A stretch of DNA of 64,000 nt from the NCBI GenBank assembly GCA_966250325.1, contig CBINGY010000011.1, positions 1 through 64,000 on the forward strand, read 5' to 3'. The DNA comes from Jiulongibacter sp966250325 (GTDB taxonomy: Bacteria > Bacteroidota > Bacteroidia > Cytophagales > Spirosomataceae). Positions 34,483 to 43,232 of this stretch are shown here, piece by piece (within the stretch, counting starts at the first letter, position 1; each line of letters begins with the position of its first letter). Position numbers and translations under genes: made by a program. The notes below the pieces were generated by a model. That model did not search any database. It saw only the letters and a list, made by a program, of their open reading frames with translations, and was not told the DNA's origin.

Positions 34483-35175
34483 ATGAAGTATATCGTAATA
34501 GGATTGGGGAATTTTGGGTCCACTCTGGCTACCCGTTTAACCGCCATGGGCCACGAGGTATTTGGGGTGGATAACTCCCTGGAGAAAGTAGAGCAATACA
34601 AGAACCTGATAACGCATACGATAGCTCTGGATTCTTCCAAACCTTCGAGTCTTAACTCTTTACCTATTAAAGATGCCGATCAGGTTATCGTTTCTATCGG
34701 TGAGGACGTGGGAGCCTCTATTCTAACCACCGCACTTCTGAAGCAGCACAATGCCCGGAGCATCATAGGCAGGGCCATAAATCCGCTCCATCAGACAGTT
34801 TTGGAGTCAATAGGAATTGAGACGATCGTGAATCCGGAAAAACTTGCCGCCGAGCAGTTTTCAAAACAGCTCGAGATGAATGATGTGGTAGAATCTTTTG
34901 ATCTTTCTGAAGATTGCAGCATTCTGGAGATAGAAGTTCCTAAAAGGTATTTGGGCCGTACCGCGGGGAATATTGACTTTAAAGGGACTTACAACCTGAA
35001 ACTCGTTGGTATCAAACGGTACTTAACACGTAAGAACCTTATCGGCATGATGAGTAAATATTCTACCGTTGACATGGATCTGGATCCCGATCATGAGTTC
35101 AACGAATCGGATATTCTGGTTCTTATGGGAGATATTAAGAACTTCCAGAAAATGATTGGCCGGGATAATGATTAA
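34483..35175 (+). CDS. trkA: TrkA/KtrA-type RCK potassium-channel regulator
   Basis: This 230-residue cytoplasmic protein is a single RCK unit. The N-terminal Rossmann domain has KYIVIGLGNFGSTLATRL, the acidic strand end VFGVD and DQVIVSIGEDVGASILT. The C-terminal RCK_C domain (about 145-225) includes DLSEDCSILEIEVP and FNESDILVLMG. The size is that of KtrA rather than the duplicated E. coli TrkA. It forms the nucleotide-sensing ring that gates the TrkH protein encoded just upstream. The VOC gene starts immediately after its stop. Confidence 0.9.
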   Translation: MKYIVIGLGNFGSTLATRLTAMGHEVFGVDNSLEKVEQYKNLITHTIALDSSKPSSLNSLPIKDADQVIVSIGEDVGASILTTALLKQHNARSIIGRAINPLHQTVLESIGIETIVNPEKLAAEQFSKQLEMNDVVESFDLSEDCSILEIEVPKRYLGRTAGNIDFKGTYNLKLVGIKRYLTRKNLIGMMSKYSTVDMDLDPDHEFNESDILVLMGDIKNFQKMIGRDND

Positions 35176-35568
35176 ATGATGCTGAATCTAAAAGCTCTTC
35201 ACCATATCGCCATAATTTGTTCTGATTATAGCCGGTCAAAACACTTCTATACAGAAATTCTGGGACTTCGGATTTTAGCAGAAGTTTACCGCGAGGAAAG
35301 GGATAGTTATAAACTCGATTTGGCTCTGGGTAATGAGTATTTAATTGAACTGTTTTCTTTTCCTGATCCCCCTTCACGTGTTTCAAGGCCAGAGGCTGCC
35401 GGGCTGAGACATCTTGCTTTTGCCGTCCAGGATGTACATTTGGAGCGTCAAAAGTTAATTGATTCGGGAATTGAGGTTGAACCTATTCGGGTAGATGAAT
35501 TTACGGGGCGAAAGTTTACGTTTTTTGAAGATCCTGACGGGCTCCCACTGGAGCTTTATGAAATCTGA
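35176..35568 (+). CDS. VOC-family protein (YaeR/glyoxalase-like)
   Basis: This 130-residue protein is one vicinal-oxygen-chelate unit. LHHIAIICSDYSRSKHFYTEILGL, YREERDSYKLDLALG, ELFSFPDPPSRVSRPEAAGLRHLAF and DPDGLPLELYEI are close to the YaeR-type glyoxalase-like proteins. The metal ligands expected are His (LHHIA), Glu (IELFSF), His (LRHLAF) and Glu (LELYEI), all present. The substrate is unknown. It starts directly at the trkA stop; the second Met (35179) is an equally possible start. Confidence 0.85.
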   Translation: MMLNLKALHHIAIICSDYSRSKHFYTEILGLRILAEVYREERDSYKLDLALGNEYLIELFSFPDPPSRVSRPEAAGLRHLAFAVQDVHLERQKLIDSGIEVEPIRVDEFTGRKFTFFEDPDGLPLELYEI

Positions 35569-35658
35569 TTCCAGTACATTTAACATCCTTTAACAGCTGT
35601 TTAAAACAAAAAAGTGCGGTTTGCTGTTATTTTGACATACGAAAATTAGCAGCTTACT

Positions 35659-36954
35659 ATGAAAGTGTTTTCAACTTGTGCTTTACTTTTTATCTCGCTT
35701 TGTTCGGTAGGGCAGGTTACACAAAATCCCAAAGTAACGAGGAAATCATCTTCGGATACCTTCATTAATAAAATTGAGATCACGGAAGAATACACCGTAG
35801 TTTCCATGCAATTCGTTTCTGCAAATCCAGAGGATCAATTGAAGGAATATCTGAATGCAAATCCGGAGGAGAAGCAACAACTGGCCCAGATGGATCCTAT
35901 GATGCGAAATCTTATTCTCCGTCAAATGATGGAGCGTATGGGACAGAGCACTATTAGTATTCAGCCGGGGTCTTATTTGAAAGCCAGGGATGGACGACAA
36001 TTTAAATTTATTAAAGCCACCAGTATTCCAGTAGCTCCTGAACGGAAACAGGTGGAGCCTGGCAAGAAATATTTCTTCAAGGTGTATTTTGACCGGCTGG
36101 CTCCGGGAATTCAACAGATAGATCTTATCGAGAATAAGGAAAGTGAAGCTGATGGTTTTCACTATTGGAATTTCTACGGCATTGAAGTGAATAACCCCGG
36201 TAAAGGTGAAACCGATGTGCCGCGACAACTTTCTGAAACTTCGGAAATCTCCTCTGAGGAGCTAACTTTTTTGCTAAGCGGAAAGGTTTTTAACGCGGAA
36301 ACCAACCTGCCAGTAGCAGCCAAAATTGTTTGTAAAATAGAGGGGAAAGATGTGCCATTTGATTCTCTTTACACTTCAAAATCTGGTTATTATGAGTTTC
36401 TTCTGAAGCCAGAAGCCTTTGTGTACGAAATTTCGGCCGAGGGGTACAAAACGTATGAACAGTCTCTGGATTTAAGTAAATGGAAGAAAGATTTGCAACA
36501 GGATTTTTTTCTGGAACCTGTGAACGACGCCAGGAATACTACGGAGTATGAGGAAAGTGCTACCCCGGAAACTCTTGAAATGGTGGATAACCAAACTATC
36601 AGACTGAATAATGTGTACTTCCCTACCGGCAAAGCAGAAATTTACAATAAATCATACCGCGAGCTGGATGAGGTGGTGAAGATGATGCAAAACGACTCCA
36701 CTATGAAGATTCGGGTGGAGGGGCACACAGATAATCAGGGAGATAGTGAGCTTAACAAAAAGCTTTCTCTTGACAGGGCAATTGCGGTGAAGAACTACCT
36801 CACAGAACACGGTATTGATTCATTGCGAATTACTTGCGAAGGCTTTGGTGATACCAGGCCCATTGTATCTAATGATAACGCCTCTGACCGCCAGAAAAAC
36901 AGGAGGGTTGAAATCAGGATCCTCCAGGACGAAGACACGCCAACGGAAGAATAA
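35659..36954 (+). CDS. OmpA-family outer membrane protein with internal regulatory-like domain
   Basis: This 431-residue protein has a signal peptide (MKVFSTCALLFISLCSVG-Q). The N-terminal ~190 residues are a beta domain I do not recognise. A carboxypeptidase-regulatory-like beta-sandwich follows (about 215-290, LSGKVFNAETNLPVAAKIV ... EFLLKPEAFVYEISAEGY). The C-terminal OmpA domain (about 310-425) has VYFPTGKAEIYNKSYREL, VEGHTDNQGD, LSLDRAIAVKNYL and NRRVEIRI, with the Asp and Arg needed to hold diaminopimelate of peptidoglycan. It probably tethers the outer membrane to peptidoglycan. It appears to be a single-gene unit. Confidence 0.85.
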   Translation: MKVFSTCALLFISLCSVGQVTQNPKVTRKSSSDTFINKIEITEEYTVVSMQFVSANPEDQLKEYLNANPEEKQQLAQMDPMMRNLILRQMMERMGQSTISIQPGSYLKARDGRQFKFIKATSIPVAPERKQVEPGKKYFFKVYFDRLAPGIQQIDLIENKESEADGFHYWNFYGIEVNNPGKGETDVPRQLSETSEISSEELTFLLSGKVFNAETNLPVAAKIVCKIEGKDVPFDSLYTSKSGYYEFLLKPEAFVYEISAEGYKTYEQSLDLSKWKKDLQQDFFLEPVNDARNTTEYEESATPETLEMVDNQTIRLNNVYFPTGKAEIYNKSYRELDEVVKMMQNDSTMKIRVEGHTDNQGDSELNKKLSLDRAIAVKNYLTEHGIDSLRITCEGFGDTRPIVSNDNASDRQKNRRVEIRILQDEDTPTEE

Positions 36955-37125
36955 CGACCGTATTCTTTTTAGGGTATAGGTAAAATGTCTTAATTCATTG
37001 TTTTACTGATTATTATGAGGTATTATTGCTTTTTTTGACGATTGTCATATAATTGTGCTAGAGGTTGCGTGGCTTTCCCCCCTTATTTTTAGGGATATTA
37101 CCAGGTGTTAGACCATTAAAGGAGA

Positions 37126-37686
37126 ATGACCAGACTGAGAATCAGGAACATGGTGTGTGACAGATGCATCATGAGTGTAGAACTATTGCTGAAAAGTATC
37201 CATCTTTTTCCGCAGGAAGTCGGACTAGGGTATGTGGATTTTGATAGAAAATTGACATTTAATGAAACTCTGGTTTTGAAAATTGGGCTTCATCAACTGG
37301 GTTTTGAACTTCTTGAGGATAAGGAGGAGTCGCTCACCGAACAAGTGAAAAATGTAGTTATTCACGTTATTTACAAAGAATCTGAACTCCTTGAAAAATT
37401 TACATTTTCAGCAATAATCCAGGATAAAACAGGCAGGGATTACAAAACGCTCAGTGAAATTTTCTCTAAGGTTACGGGAAATACGCTTGAGCATTACATT
37501 ATAACTCAGAAAGTGGAAAGGGTAAAGGAACTGCTGACCTATGAAGAATTGAATATAAGCGAAATATCCAGAGAGTTGCACTATAGTAGCGTTGCTCATA
37601 TGTCAAATCAGTTTAAGAAAATAGAGGGTATGTCACCCAGCGAATTCAGAAAGGATAGCTCCAGGAAACCATTGGACAAACTCTGA
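37126..37686 (+). CDS. HMA-like/AraC-type metal-responsive regulator
   Basis: This 186-residue protein has an N-terminal ~70-residue domain with MVCDRC (Cys11 and Cys14), arranged like the CxxC metal loop of heavy-metal-associated domains. An AraC-type HTH follows (about 100-180, ITQKVERVKELLTYEELN, ISEISRELHYSSVAHMSNQF and GMSPSEFRKDS). The combination fits a copper- or heavy-metal-sensing regulator. Two metal-protein genes lie downstream on the same strand and copA lies nearby on the other. A purine-rich AAAGGAG is nearly adjacent to the ATG; an internal ATG at 37150 would remove residues before the CxxC. Confidence 0.7.
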   Translation: MTRLRIRNMVCDRCIMSVELLLKSIHLFPQEVGLGYVDFDRKLTFNETLVLKIGLHQLGFELLEDKEESLTEQVKNVVIHVIYKESELLEKFTFSAIIQDKTGRDYKTLSEIFSKVTGNTLEHYIITQKVERVKELLTYEELNISEISRELHYSSVAHMSNQFKKIEGMSPSEFRKDSSRKPLDKL

Positions 37687-37712
37687 TTCTCAAAGGACAT
37701 CTTGCAAAATTT

Positions 37713-37725
37713 CTTTGTTTCAAAG
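37713..37725 (+). promoter_or_regulatory. Candidate regulatory inverted repeat upstream of metal-binding lipoprotein
   Basis: CTTTGTTTCAAAG is a 5-base inverted repeat with a three-base centre. CAAAGGA occurs both in it and ~30 bases upstream, and GAACTTTG at 37734 is a one-mismatch -7 box. It may be a binding site for the HMA-AraC regulator encoded just upstream. The evidence is thin. Confidence 0.3.
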
Positions 37726-37763
37726 GAATGCCCGAACTTTGCAAAGTAATAAACGATCATAGA

Positions 37764-37976
37764 ATGAGGAGAATCGCACTGCTCGCCGTGATAGCTGTTT
37801 CATTGGCATCATGTAATCGGGGTACGAGTTCAGAATTAAGCTCGGAAGAGGTGGTATACGCTTGTCCGATGGAGTGTGAAGAGGATAAAACTTACTCAGA
37901 GCCAGGGACATGTCCGGTATGTGGAATGAATCTGAAAGAACAGGTCTCTCACTCTGCAAGTCACAGCACACACTAA
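37764..37976 (+). CDS. Heavy-metal-binding small lipoprotein
   Basis: The ATG at 37764 (70 residues) gives a lipoprotein signal (MRRIALLAVIAVSLAS-C); the frame upstream to 37728 adds 12 residues that would spoil it. The mature part holds YACPMECEEDKTYSEPGTCP followed by VCGMNL. This is the metal-binding pattern C-P-M ... P-G-x-C-P-x-C-G-M seen in the heavy-metal-binding domain of efflux adaptors and copper proteins. A histidine/serine tail (SHSASHSTH) could also bind metal. It is probably a membrane-anchored metal buffer under control of the regulator at 37126. Confidence 0.8.
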   Translation: MRRIALLAVIAVSLASCNRGTSSELSSEEVVYACPMECEEDKTYSEPGTCPVCGMNLKEQVSHSASHSTH

Positions 37977-38038
37977 TTAAGTTTTAGGAACACTTCTCAG
38001 GAATTTCGAACATTATTAAATTCAGGAAGGTTATCGTC

Positions 38039-38389
38039 ATGAAAAGAATCATTTTATTATTGGGTATTTTCTTTGGTTTCAGTATTGCGGTAAATGCTCA
38101 GACGGGTGAACACCAGACTGTTAAAATCAAGACTTCTGCTATATGCAAAATGTGTAAACAGCGTATAGAGAGAGATATGAGCCTTACAAAAGGGGTAGAG
38201 AAAGCCGAACTGAATCTTGATGACAAGGTACTCACCATTGCCTACAATCAAAAGAAAACGAATTCTGAGGAACTTAGAAAGGCCGTAACCAAAATTGGTT
38301 ATGATGCGGATAAATTGCCGGCTGATCAAAGAGCTCACGACCGACTTCCCGAGTGTTGTCAGAAGACTGCTGCCGCTCACCAAGACTAA
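38039..38389 (+). CDS. Periplasmic heavy-metal-associated (HMA) protein
   Basis: This 116-residue protein has a signal peptide (cleavage after VNAQ), then an HMA domain: VKIKTSAICKMCKQRIERDM with the CxxC metal site, VEKAELNLDDKVLTIAY and LRKAVTKIGYDADKLPAD. A C-terminal C-C pair (PECCQK) and His may extend metal binding. It probably carries copper in the periplasm. AGGAAGG lies 7 bases before the ATG. Its 3' end overlaps the aldehyde dehydrogenase gene by 4 bases (convergent). Confidence 0.8.
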   Translation: MKRIILLLGIFFGFSIAVNAQTGEHQTVKIKTSAICKMCKQRIERDMSLTKGVEKAELNLDDKVLTIAYNQKKTNSEELRKAVTKIGYDADKLPADQRAHDRLPECCQKTAAAHQD

Positions 38390-39810
38390 AGATAATCTAC
38401 AAGAACCTTGATAAGCCATTTTTTCAATGGCGTGTAAGGGGGAGCAATTAATTCGGCAGCCCCGGGGAGCCATTGCCGTAACACGCTTCGTTCATTCGTA
38501 AATGCAAGGAAGCCTGCATATCCGTGAGATTTTCCGATTCCGCTATTGTTTAACCCTCCAAAAGGTAAATGATGGTTGAAAAACTGAATATCTACCATGT
38601 TGATACAACCACTTCCCGCTTTTGTATTTGCCAGAATGTAATCAATATTTTGCTGTGAATTACTGAACATATAGAGGGCTAAAGGAACTTCACCCTCATT
38701 TATCAAATCGGTAACTTCTTTGAGATCTCTGAATGCAATTACCGGACTTACCGGACCGAAAATCTCCTCGTTCATCAATAGGCTATCAGAATTTAAATCA
38801 GTAATTACGGTGGGCTCTATAAATTGACGAGAAGTGTCTGTTTGACCTCCAAATTCCAGTTTAGCTCCTTTTTGAAGAGCATCGGTCATTCCATGTTTGA
38901 GGCGTTCGGCATGTTTCCTGTTTACGATTCCCGGATAATCCGTCGATTCAGCAGCTTTATTTCCGTAAAATTTCCGGATATAGGCAGAATAATGCTCCAG
39001 GAACTCAGTTTTCTTACTTTCATGCACCAACAGATAGTCAGGAGCAATACATATCTGACCCGCATTGAGGTGTTTTCCCCAGGCAATCCTTCTGGCCGCC
39101 TGCTCGATATTCGCTGTCTGATCAATAATCGTTGGAGATTTTCCGCCCAATTCGAGTGTTACGGAAGCCAGATTCCTGGATGCTGCTTTCATTACAATTT
39201 TACCTACGGTGGGCGATCCGGTGAAAAATATGTGATTAAAAGGTAATTCAAGCAGAGCTGTAGAAACTTCAATGCCTCCTTCCACCACATAAACTTCTTC
39301 CGGTAAAAAGATGGCCTCCACTATTTTTCGGATAACCTGCGAACTTCCTGGAGTCATTTCCGACGGCTTAAGAATCACCGAATTGCCCGCTGCGATGGCC
39401 GAGACCAACGGCCCAAAGCTTAAGTTGAAGGGAAAATTCCAGGGAGATATGATAAGACAAACACCTTTAGGTTCGTAATAAATTGTACTGGTGCTACCCA
39501 GAAGTGCCAGAGGCGTTCCTACTCGTTTTGGGCGGGCCCACTGTCCCAAATGATGAAGTGCATGCTTGATCTCATTGAGTACCACCAGGATTTCACTCAG
39601 GTCTACTTCTTCCTCAGGTTTTCTGAAATCAGCCATCATCGCATCTCGGATCTCCTGACGGAAATCGATTTTAATGGCTTGATAGAGAGCCTTTAATTTT
39701 TGCTTCCGGCTTTTAACCGTTTGTAAAGATCCGTTAAACCGATTCTCTTTCTGCTTGTCGAAAATCCGTTGAAGGTCTTCTGGTACAAGTTGATCAACTG
39801 TGCTACTCAT
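38386..39810 (-). CDS. Aldehyde dehydrogenase, class 3/fatty-aldehyde type
   Basis: This 474-residue NAD(P)+-dependent dehydrogenase has IISPWNFPFNLSFGPLVSAI, the nucleotide-binding FTGSPTVGK, catalytic Glu in LELGGKSP and catalytic Cys254 in AGQICIAPDY. It also has EEIFGPVSPVI and PFGGLNNSGIGKSHG. The short length, the membrane-active C-terminus (LKKWLIKVLVDYL) and the AGQICIAPDY sequence match the fatty/coniferyl aldehyde dehydrogenase branch. It is translationally coupled to the sterol-desaturase gene (ATGA), so it may oxidise an aldehyde derived from that enzyme's lipid product. It is not obviously the missing hydroxyproline-pathway dehydrogenase, which belongs to another branch. Confidence 0.88.
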   Translation of the reverse strand: MSSTVDQLVPEDLQRIFDKQKENRFNGSLQTVKSRKQKLKALYQAIKIDFRQEIRDAMMADFRKPEEEVDLSEILVVLNEIKHALHHLGQWARPKRVGTPLALLGSTSTIYYEPKGVCLIISPWNFPFNLSFGPLVSAIAAGNSVILKPSEMTPGSSQVIRKIVEAIFLPEEVYVVEGGIEVSTALLELPFNHIFFTGSPTVGKIVMKAASRNLASVTLELGGKSPTIIDQTANIEQAARRIAWGKHLNAGQICIAPDYLLVHESKKTEFLEHYSAYIRKFYGNKAAESTDYPGIVNRKHAERLKHGMTDALQKGAKLEFGGQTDTSRQFIEPTVITDLNSDSLLMNEEIFGPVSPVIAFRDLKEVTDLINEGEVPLALYMFSNSQQNIDYILANTKAGSGCINMVDIQFFNHHLPFGGLNNSGIGKSHGYAGFLAFTNERSVLRQWLPGAAELIAPPYTPLKKWLIKVLVDYL

Positions 39811-40652
39811 GCGTTTTTACTGAATTTAGAACCTTCAGGTGCCCGGTATTTTTGAAAAGGAATTTTCAGAAGTGGCCCGATGTACTCATGCTCTTTGGGG
39901 TCCATGTAGGTATCTATTCCATAAATAAGTTCAGAACCCTTTTTGGTGGCAAACGTACCAAAGAGACGGTCCCAAATGGAGAACAGGTTGCCATAGTTGG
40001 TATCCGTGTAAGGTTGTTTGTAATGATGATGAACATGGTGCATGTCTGGAGTAACGAAAATATATCCTATGATTTTATCGAGTATAGCAGGCAACGTGAT
40101 GTTGGCATGATTAAACTGAGAAAGAACCACGGAGGCCGACTGATAAAGAAAAACCATCCACATGGGAGCTCCAACAATGGCTGTGGCAATAATAGTAAAA
40201 GCAAATCGAAAAACGCTCTCACCGGGATGATGCCTGTTAGCAGAAAACGTATCTATGTGCTGATCGGTGTGATGAATTAAATGAAACATCCACATCCATT
40301 TAACTTTATGTTCAAGCCAATGGATTGTGTATGCTGCAATGAGATCGAGGACAGCCACACCGATGAGTGTTGTTATCCAGACGGGCCACTCAGGTAACAC
40401 ATAGAGAAGCCCGAATTCATTGGCCACAGCCCAGTCTGAGGTTTTTACCAGCAGAAAAGCCAGAGGTAAATTGACAATGATCGTGGTAAGTGTAAAGAAT
40501 AAATTAATTCCGGCGTGTTTCCAGCGTTGGTAGGAAAGACTGAACAAGGGAGCAATGCTTTCCCATAAACTGAAAACAAGAAGACCACCCACCAGAATAT
40601 ACATTCTTTGGGCCGAGGAAATATGTTCGAAAAAAGTGATCAGCGATTCCAT
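39807..40652 (-). CDS. Sterol desaturase/fatty acid hydroxylase-family membrane enzyme
   Basis: The ATG at 40652 (281 residues) is preferred over a TTG at 40685. About five membrane segments surround the di-iron histidine clusters HWLEHKVKW, HLIHHTDQHIDTF, NRHHPGE and MHHVHHHYKQ, which are the HxxxH, HxxHH and HHxxHH signatures of the family. These enzymes hydroxylate or desaturate lipids with O2. The substrate cannot be deduced. It sits between the copper genes and the aldehyde dehydrogenase and overlaps the latter's start by 4 bases. Confidence 0.85.
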   Translation of the reverse strand: MESLITFFEHISSAQRMYILVGGLLVFSLWESIAPLFSLSYQRWKHAGINLFFTLTTIIVNLPLAFLLVKTSDWAVANEFGLLYVLPEWPVWITTLIGVAVLDLIAAYTIHWLEHKVKWMWMFHLIHHTDQHIDTFSANRHHPGESVFRFAFTIIATAIVGAPMWMVFLYQSASVVLSQFNHANITLPAILDKIIGYIFVTPDMHHVHHHYKQPYTDTNYGNLFSIWDRLFGTFATKKGSELIYGIDTYMDPKEHEYIGPLLKIPFQKYRAPEGSKFSKNA

Positions 40653-40725
40653 CTGAGTTAGGATCAGGTTTTCCGAAAAATACAAAAATACCCAGGAATT
40701 GTACTGTTGGAGCGGCTATTTTCCT

Positions 40726-40938
40726 TTACAGAAGTGGCTCAGCCTGGTATCCTGCTTTTGAAAGTGCCGTAATAATTTCCTTTTCGGTAAAATCTTCACC
40801 CTCCACGGTAAGAATTTTATCCGGGTTGGCGGTATCTACCTGCCAGGATTCCACTTCGTCGAGTTCATTAAGAAAAGGTGTAACGGCTGCTACGCAGTTT
40901 CCGCAGTTCACGGTTGTTTTAAATTTTTGAATTTTCAT
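40726..40938 (-). CDS. CopZ-like copper chaperone (HMA domain)
   Basis: This 70-residue cytoplasmic HMA domain has the metal loop VNCGNCVAAVTPFL (CxxC) and the usual beta-alpha-beta-beta-alpha-beta pattern ending IITALSKAGYQAEPL. The loop reads C-G-N-C with no Met before it, unlike classical M-x-C-x-x-C. It begins 2 bases after the copA stop and likely hands Cu(I) to or from CopA. Confidence 0.85.
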   Translation of the reverse strand: MKIQKFKTTVNCGNCVAAVTPFLNELDEVESWQVDTANPDKILTVEGEDFTEKEIITALSKAGYQAEPLL

Positions 40939-40940
40939 TT

Positions 40941-43142
40941 TTATGATAACTTTTTTGTTTTAAGACGTAGGCTGTTTAATACAACACTCACCGAGCTGAA
41001 AGCCATAGCTCCACCAGCAATCATCGGGTTTATCATCATTCCGTTCAAGGGATAAAGAATACCGGCAGCAAGAGGGATTCCAATCAGGTTATAAATAAAT
41101 GCCCAGAAAAGATTTTGCCGGATAGTTTTGACTGTTTGCACGCTAAGCGAGATTGCCTCAGGAATCTTCTGTAGGTCATTGGAAATCAAGGCTATCTGAG
41201 CTACATCCAGAGCTATATCTGCCCCTGATCCCATAGCGATACTTACATCTGCCGCAGCCAGAGAGACACTGTCATTAATACCATCACCTACCATGGCTAC
41301 TACCTTTCCCTCACTTTGGAGTTTCTGAAGGTACTGAAGTTTATCCTCTGGAAGGCAATCTCCGAGATAATGGACTATACCGCTTTCCTCTGCTATATTT
41401 TTTGCCGTTTGTGAATTGTCACCTGTGAGCATATGAACTGTTATGCCAAGTTGCCCCAGTTTTTTTACAGCCTCACGGGAGCCCTCCTTTAATGGATCTG
41501 CCAAAGTGATGAGGGCTAGTAGTTCCCGGGTGTCACTCAGTAGCACTGTGGTATGGCCTAATTTTAAATGTTGTTCAATTATAGAGTTTTGATCCAAAGT
41601 AAGGTGTATACCAAGGGATTTGATAAAATGCGGATTCCCGATTGAGAAGGTTTTCCCCTGAAAGCTTCCTTGCACACCTTTTCCTGTAACGGATTGAAAA
41701 GTTTCTGGGGTAATGGCTTCGGTTTCTTTAAAGCACGACACAATGGCTTCTGCGAGCGGATGTTCGCTTTGTAGCTCCAGCCCTTTGATCATTTCTTTTA
41801 CGCCCTCAGCTTTACTAAATTCCACATATTCTATTACCGAGGGCTTTCCTTCGGTTAGTGTTCCGGTTTTATCCAGTATGATGTGGCTTAGCTGTTTGGT
41901 TAATTCCAGAGCTTCAGCGTTTTTAATCAGGATGCCGTTTTGAGCTCCCTTGCCAATTCCCACCATAATGGCCGTGGGTGTAGCCAGACCCAATGCACAG
42001 GGGCAGGCAATTACTAATACCGAAAGTGAGGTGATAAGTCCGAGGGCCAGTTTGTTTTCATAGGAGGTCAGGTTCCAAACCACAAAGGTGAGAAAGGCCG
42101 TAAGTAACACTCCAGGGACAAATACCGAAGCAATTTTATCCACCAGTTTTTGAACCGGGGCCTTACTTCCCTGAGCCTCTTCCACCAACCGTATAATCTG
42201 AGCAAGGTAGGTGTCACTTCCTACTTTTCGGGCAAGTATCCGTAGGCTTCCCCGCTGGTTGAGTGTACCAGCGAAGACTTCCGATTTTTTTGTTTTCAAA
42301 ACTGCCAAAGGTTCTCCGCTGATACTGCTTTCATCCACATACGATTCACCGCCTTTTACTAAACCGTCAATGGGTACCCGCTCACCAGGTTTTACCAGCA
42401 CCAGGTCACCCTGAACTACTTCGCGTATAGGAACACTGATTTCCTGGCCGTTACGGATAGCTGTCACTTCTTTGGGCTGCATGCCCATTAGTTTCTTAAT
42501 GGCTTCTGAGGTGCCGCTTTTTGCCTTCTCTTCAAGGAGTTTACCAATAAGAATAAAGAATATGACTATTCCGGAGGCCTCATAATACACATGACTATGT
42601 AAGCCACGCTGGTGAAAATAATGGGGATAAAAAGTCGAAAAAAGGCTGAATACATACGCAATTCCGGTACTCAATGCTACAAGAGTATCCATATTTACCT
42701 TTTCTGAGCGAGCCTGTTTCCAGGCATTTACAAAAAAACGCTTTCCAAAAACAAAAATAACCGGAGTAGCCAGGGCCAGCATGACGTAGGTTGAATAGGG
42801 CATATCCATAAAGAACATCCCAATTATGAAGAGAGGGATGGAGAATATCCCGGCCCATATCGTATCCCGCTTAATTTGCTGGTAGGCGTCTTTTTTTAGT
42901 TGATCAGCAAACCCTTCATTACCATCCGTTTGGAGAATAAGATCATATCCAATGGACTGAACCTGCTTTTTCAGAAGCGATAGATCTGTGGTTTGCTGAT
43001 CAATCTGGAGCCAAACTTTTTCATTGGCATAATTGACCCGTGCCTGAAGTACACCAGGAGTAGCTTTAAGCAGAGACTCTATGGAGCCTGCACACGCTGC
43101 ACAGCTCATTCCGCTAACCGGTAATTGATAGGTTTCTGCCAT
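40941..43142 (-). CDS. copA: Copper-translocating P1B-type ATPase
   Basis: This 733-residue transporter has one N-terminal HMA domain (GMSCAACAGS), eight membrane helices, the intramembrane CPC motif (Cys380-Pro381-Cys382 in IACPCALGLATP) and the phosphorylation site DKTGT (Asp424). HPLAEA (nucleotide-binding), MLTGDN and GDGINDSVSLAAADV are also present. The CPC with downstream helix residues (YNLIGIPLAAG, MAFSSVSVVLNSLRL) indicates Cu(I) specificity. It exports copper from the cytoplasm. It is the first gene of a minus-strand operon with the CopZ-like gene, a sterol-desaturase-family gene and an aldehyde dehydrogenase. Confidence 0.93.
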   Translation of the reverse strand: MAETYQLPVSGMSCAACAGSIESLLKATPGVLQARVNYANEKVWLQIDQQTTDLSLLKKQVQSIGYDLILQTDGNEGFADQLKKDAYQQIKRDTIWAGIFSIPLFIIGMFFMDMPYSTYVMLALATPVIFVFGKRFFVNAWKQARSEKVNMDTLVALSTGIAYVFSLFSTFYPHYFHQRGLHSHVYYEASGIVIFFILIGKLLEEKAKSGTSEAIKKLMGMQPKEVTAIRNGQEISVPIREVVQGDLVLVKPGERVPIDGLVKGGESYVDESSISGEPLAVLKTKKSEVFAGTLNQRGSLRILARKVGSDTYLAQIIRLVEEAQGSKAPVQKLVDKIASVFVPGVLLTAFLTFVVWNLTSYENKLALGLITSLSVLVIACPCALGLATPTAIMVGIGKGAQNGILIKNAEALELTKQLSHIILDKTGTLTEGKPSVIEYVEFSKAEGVKEMIKGLELQSEHPLAEAIVSCFKETEAITPETFQSVTGKGVQGSFQGKTFSIGNPHFIKSLGIHLTLDQNSIIEQHLKLGHTTVLLSDTRELLALITLADPLKEGSREAVKKLGQLGITVHMLTGDNSQTAKNIAEESGIVHYLGDCLPEDKLQYLQKLQSEGKVVAMVGDGINDSVSLAAADVSIAMGSGADIALDVAQIALISNDLQKIPEAISLSVQTVKTIRQNLFWAFIYNLIGIPLAAGILYPLNGMMINPMIAGGAMAFSSVSVVLNSLRLKTKKLS

Positions 43143-43232
43143 ATTTTGTTTCTTTTGTACAAAATTAACACGCGTTTTTCGTTAGGGGTTTACACGATTG
43201 GTGTCAATCTTTGCATGATTTCCGTCCTGAAT

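Noticed and set aside
37034..37061. Sigma-70-like TTGACG ... TATAAT before the HMA-AraC gene
   Set aside because: The spacing is only 7 bases, and this phylum uses a different -33/-7 consensus.
38057..38473. 138-codon minus-strand frame over the HMA gene
   Set aside because: It overlaps two supported genes and shows no motif or leader.
38386..39810. Aldehyde dehydrogenase as the missing hydroxyproline-pathway enzyme
   Set aside because: Its length, C-terminal helix and AGQICIAPDY motif fit the fatty/aryl aldehyde branch, and it is coupled to the sterol-desaturase gene, not to the hydroxyproline operon.
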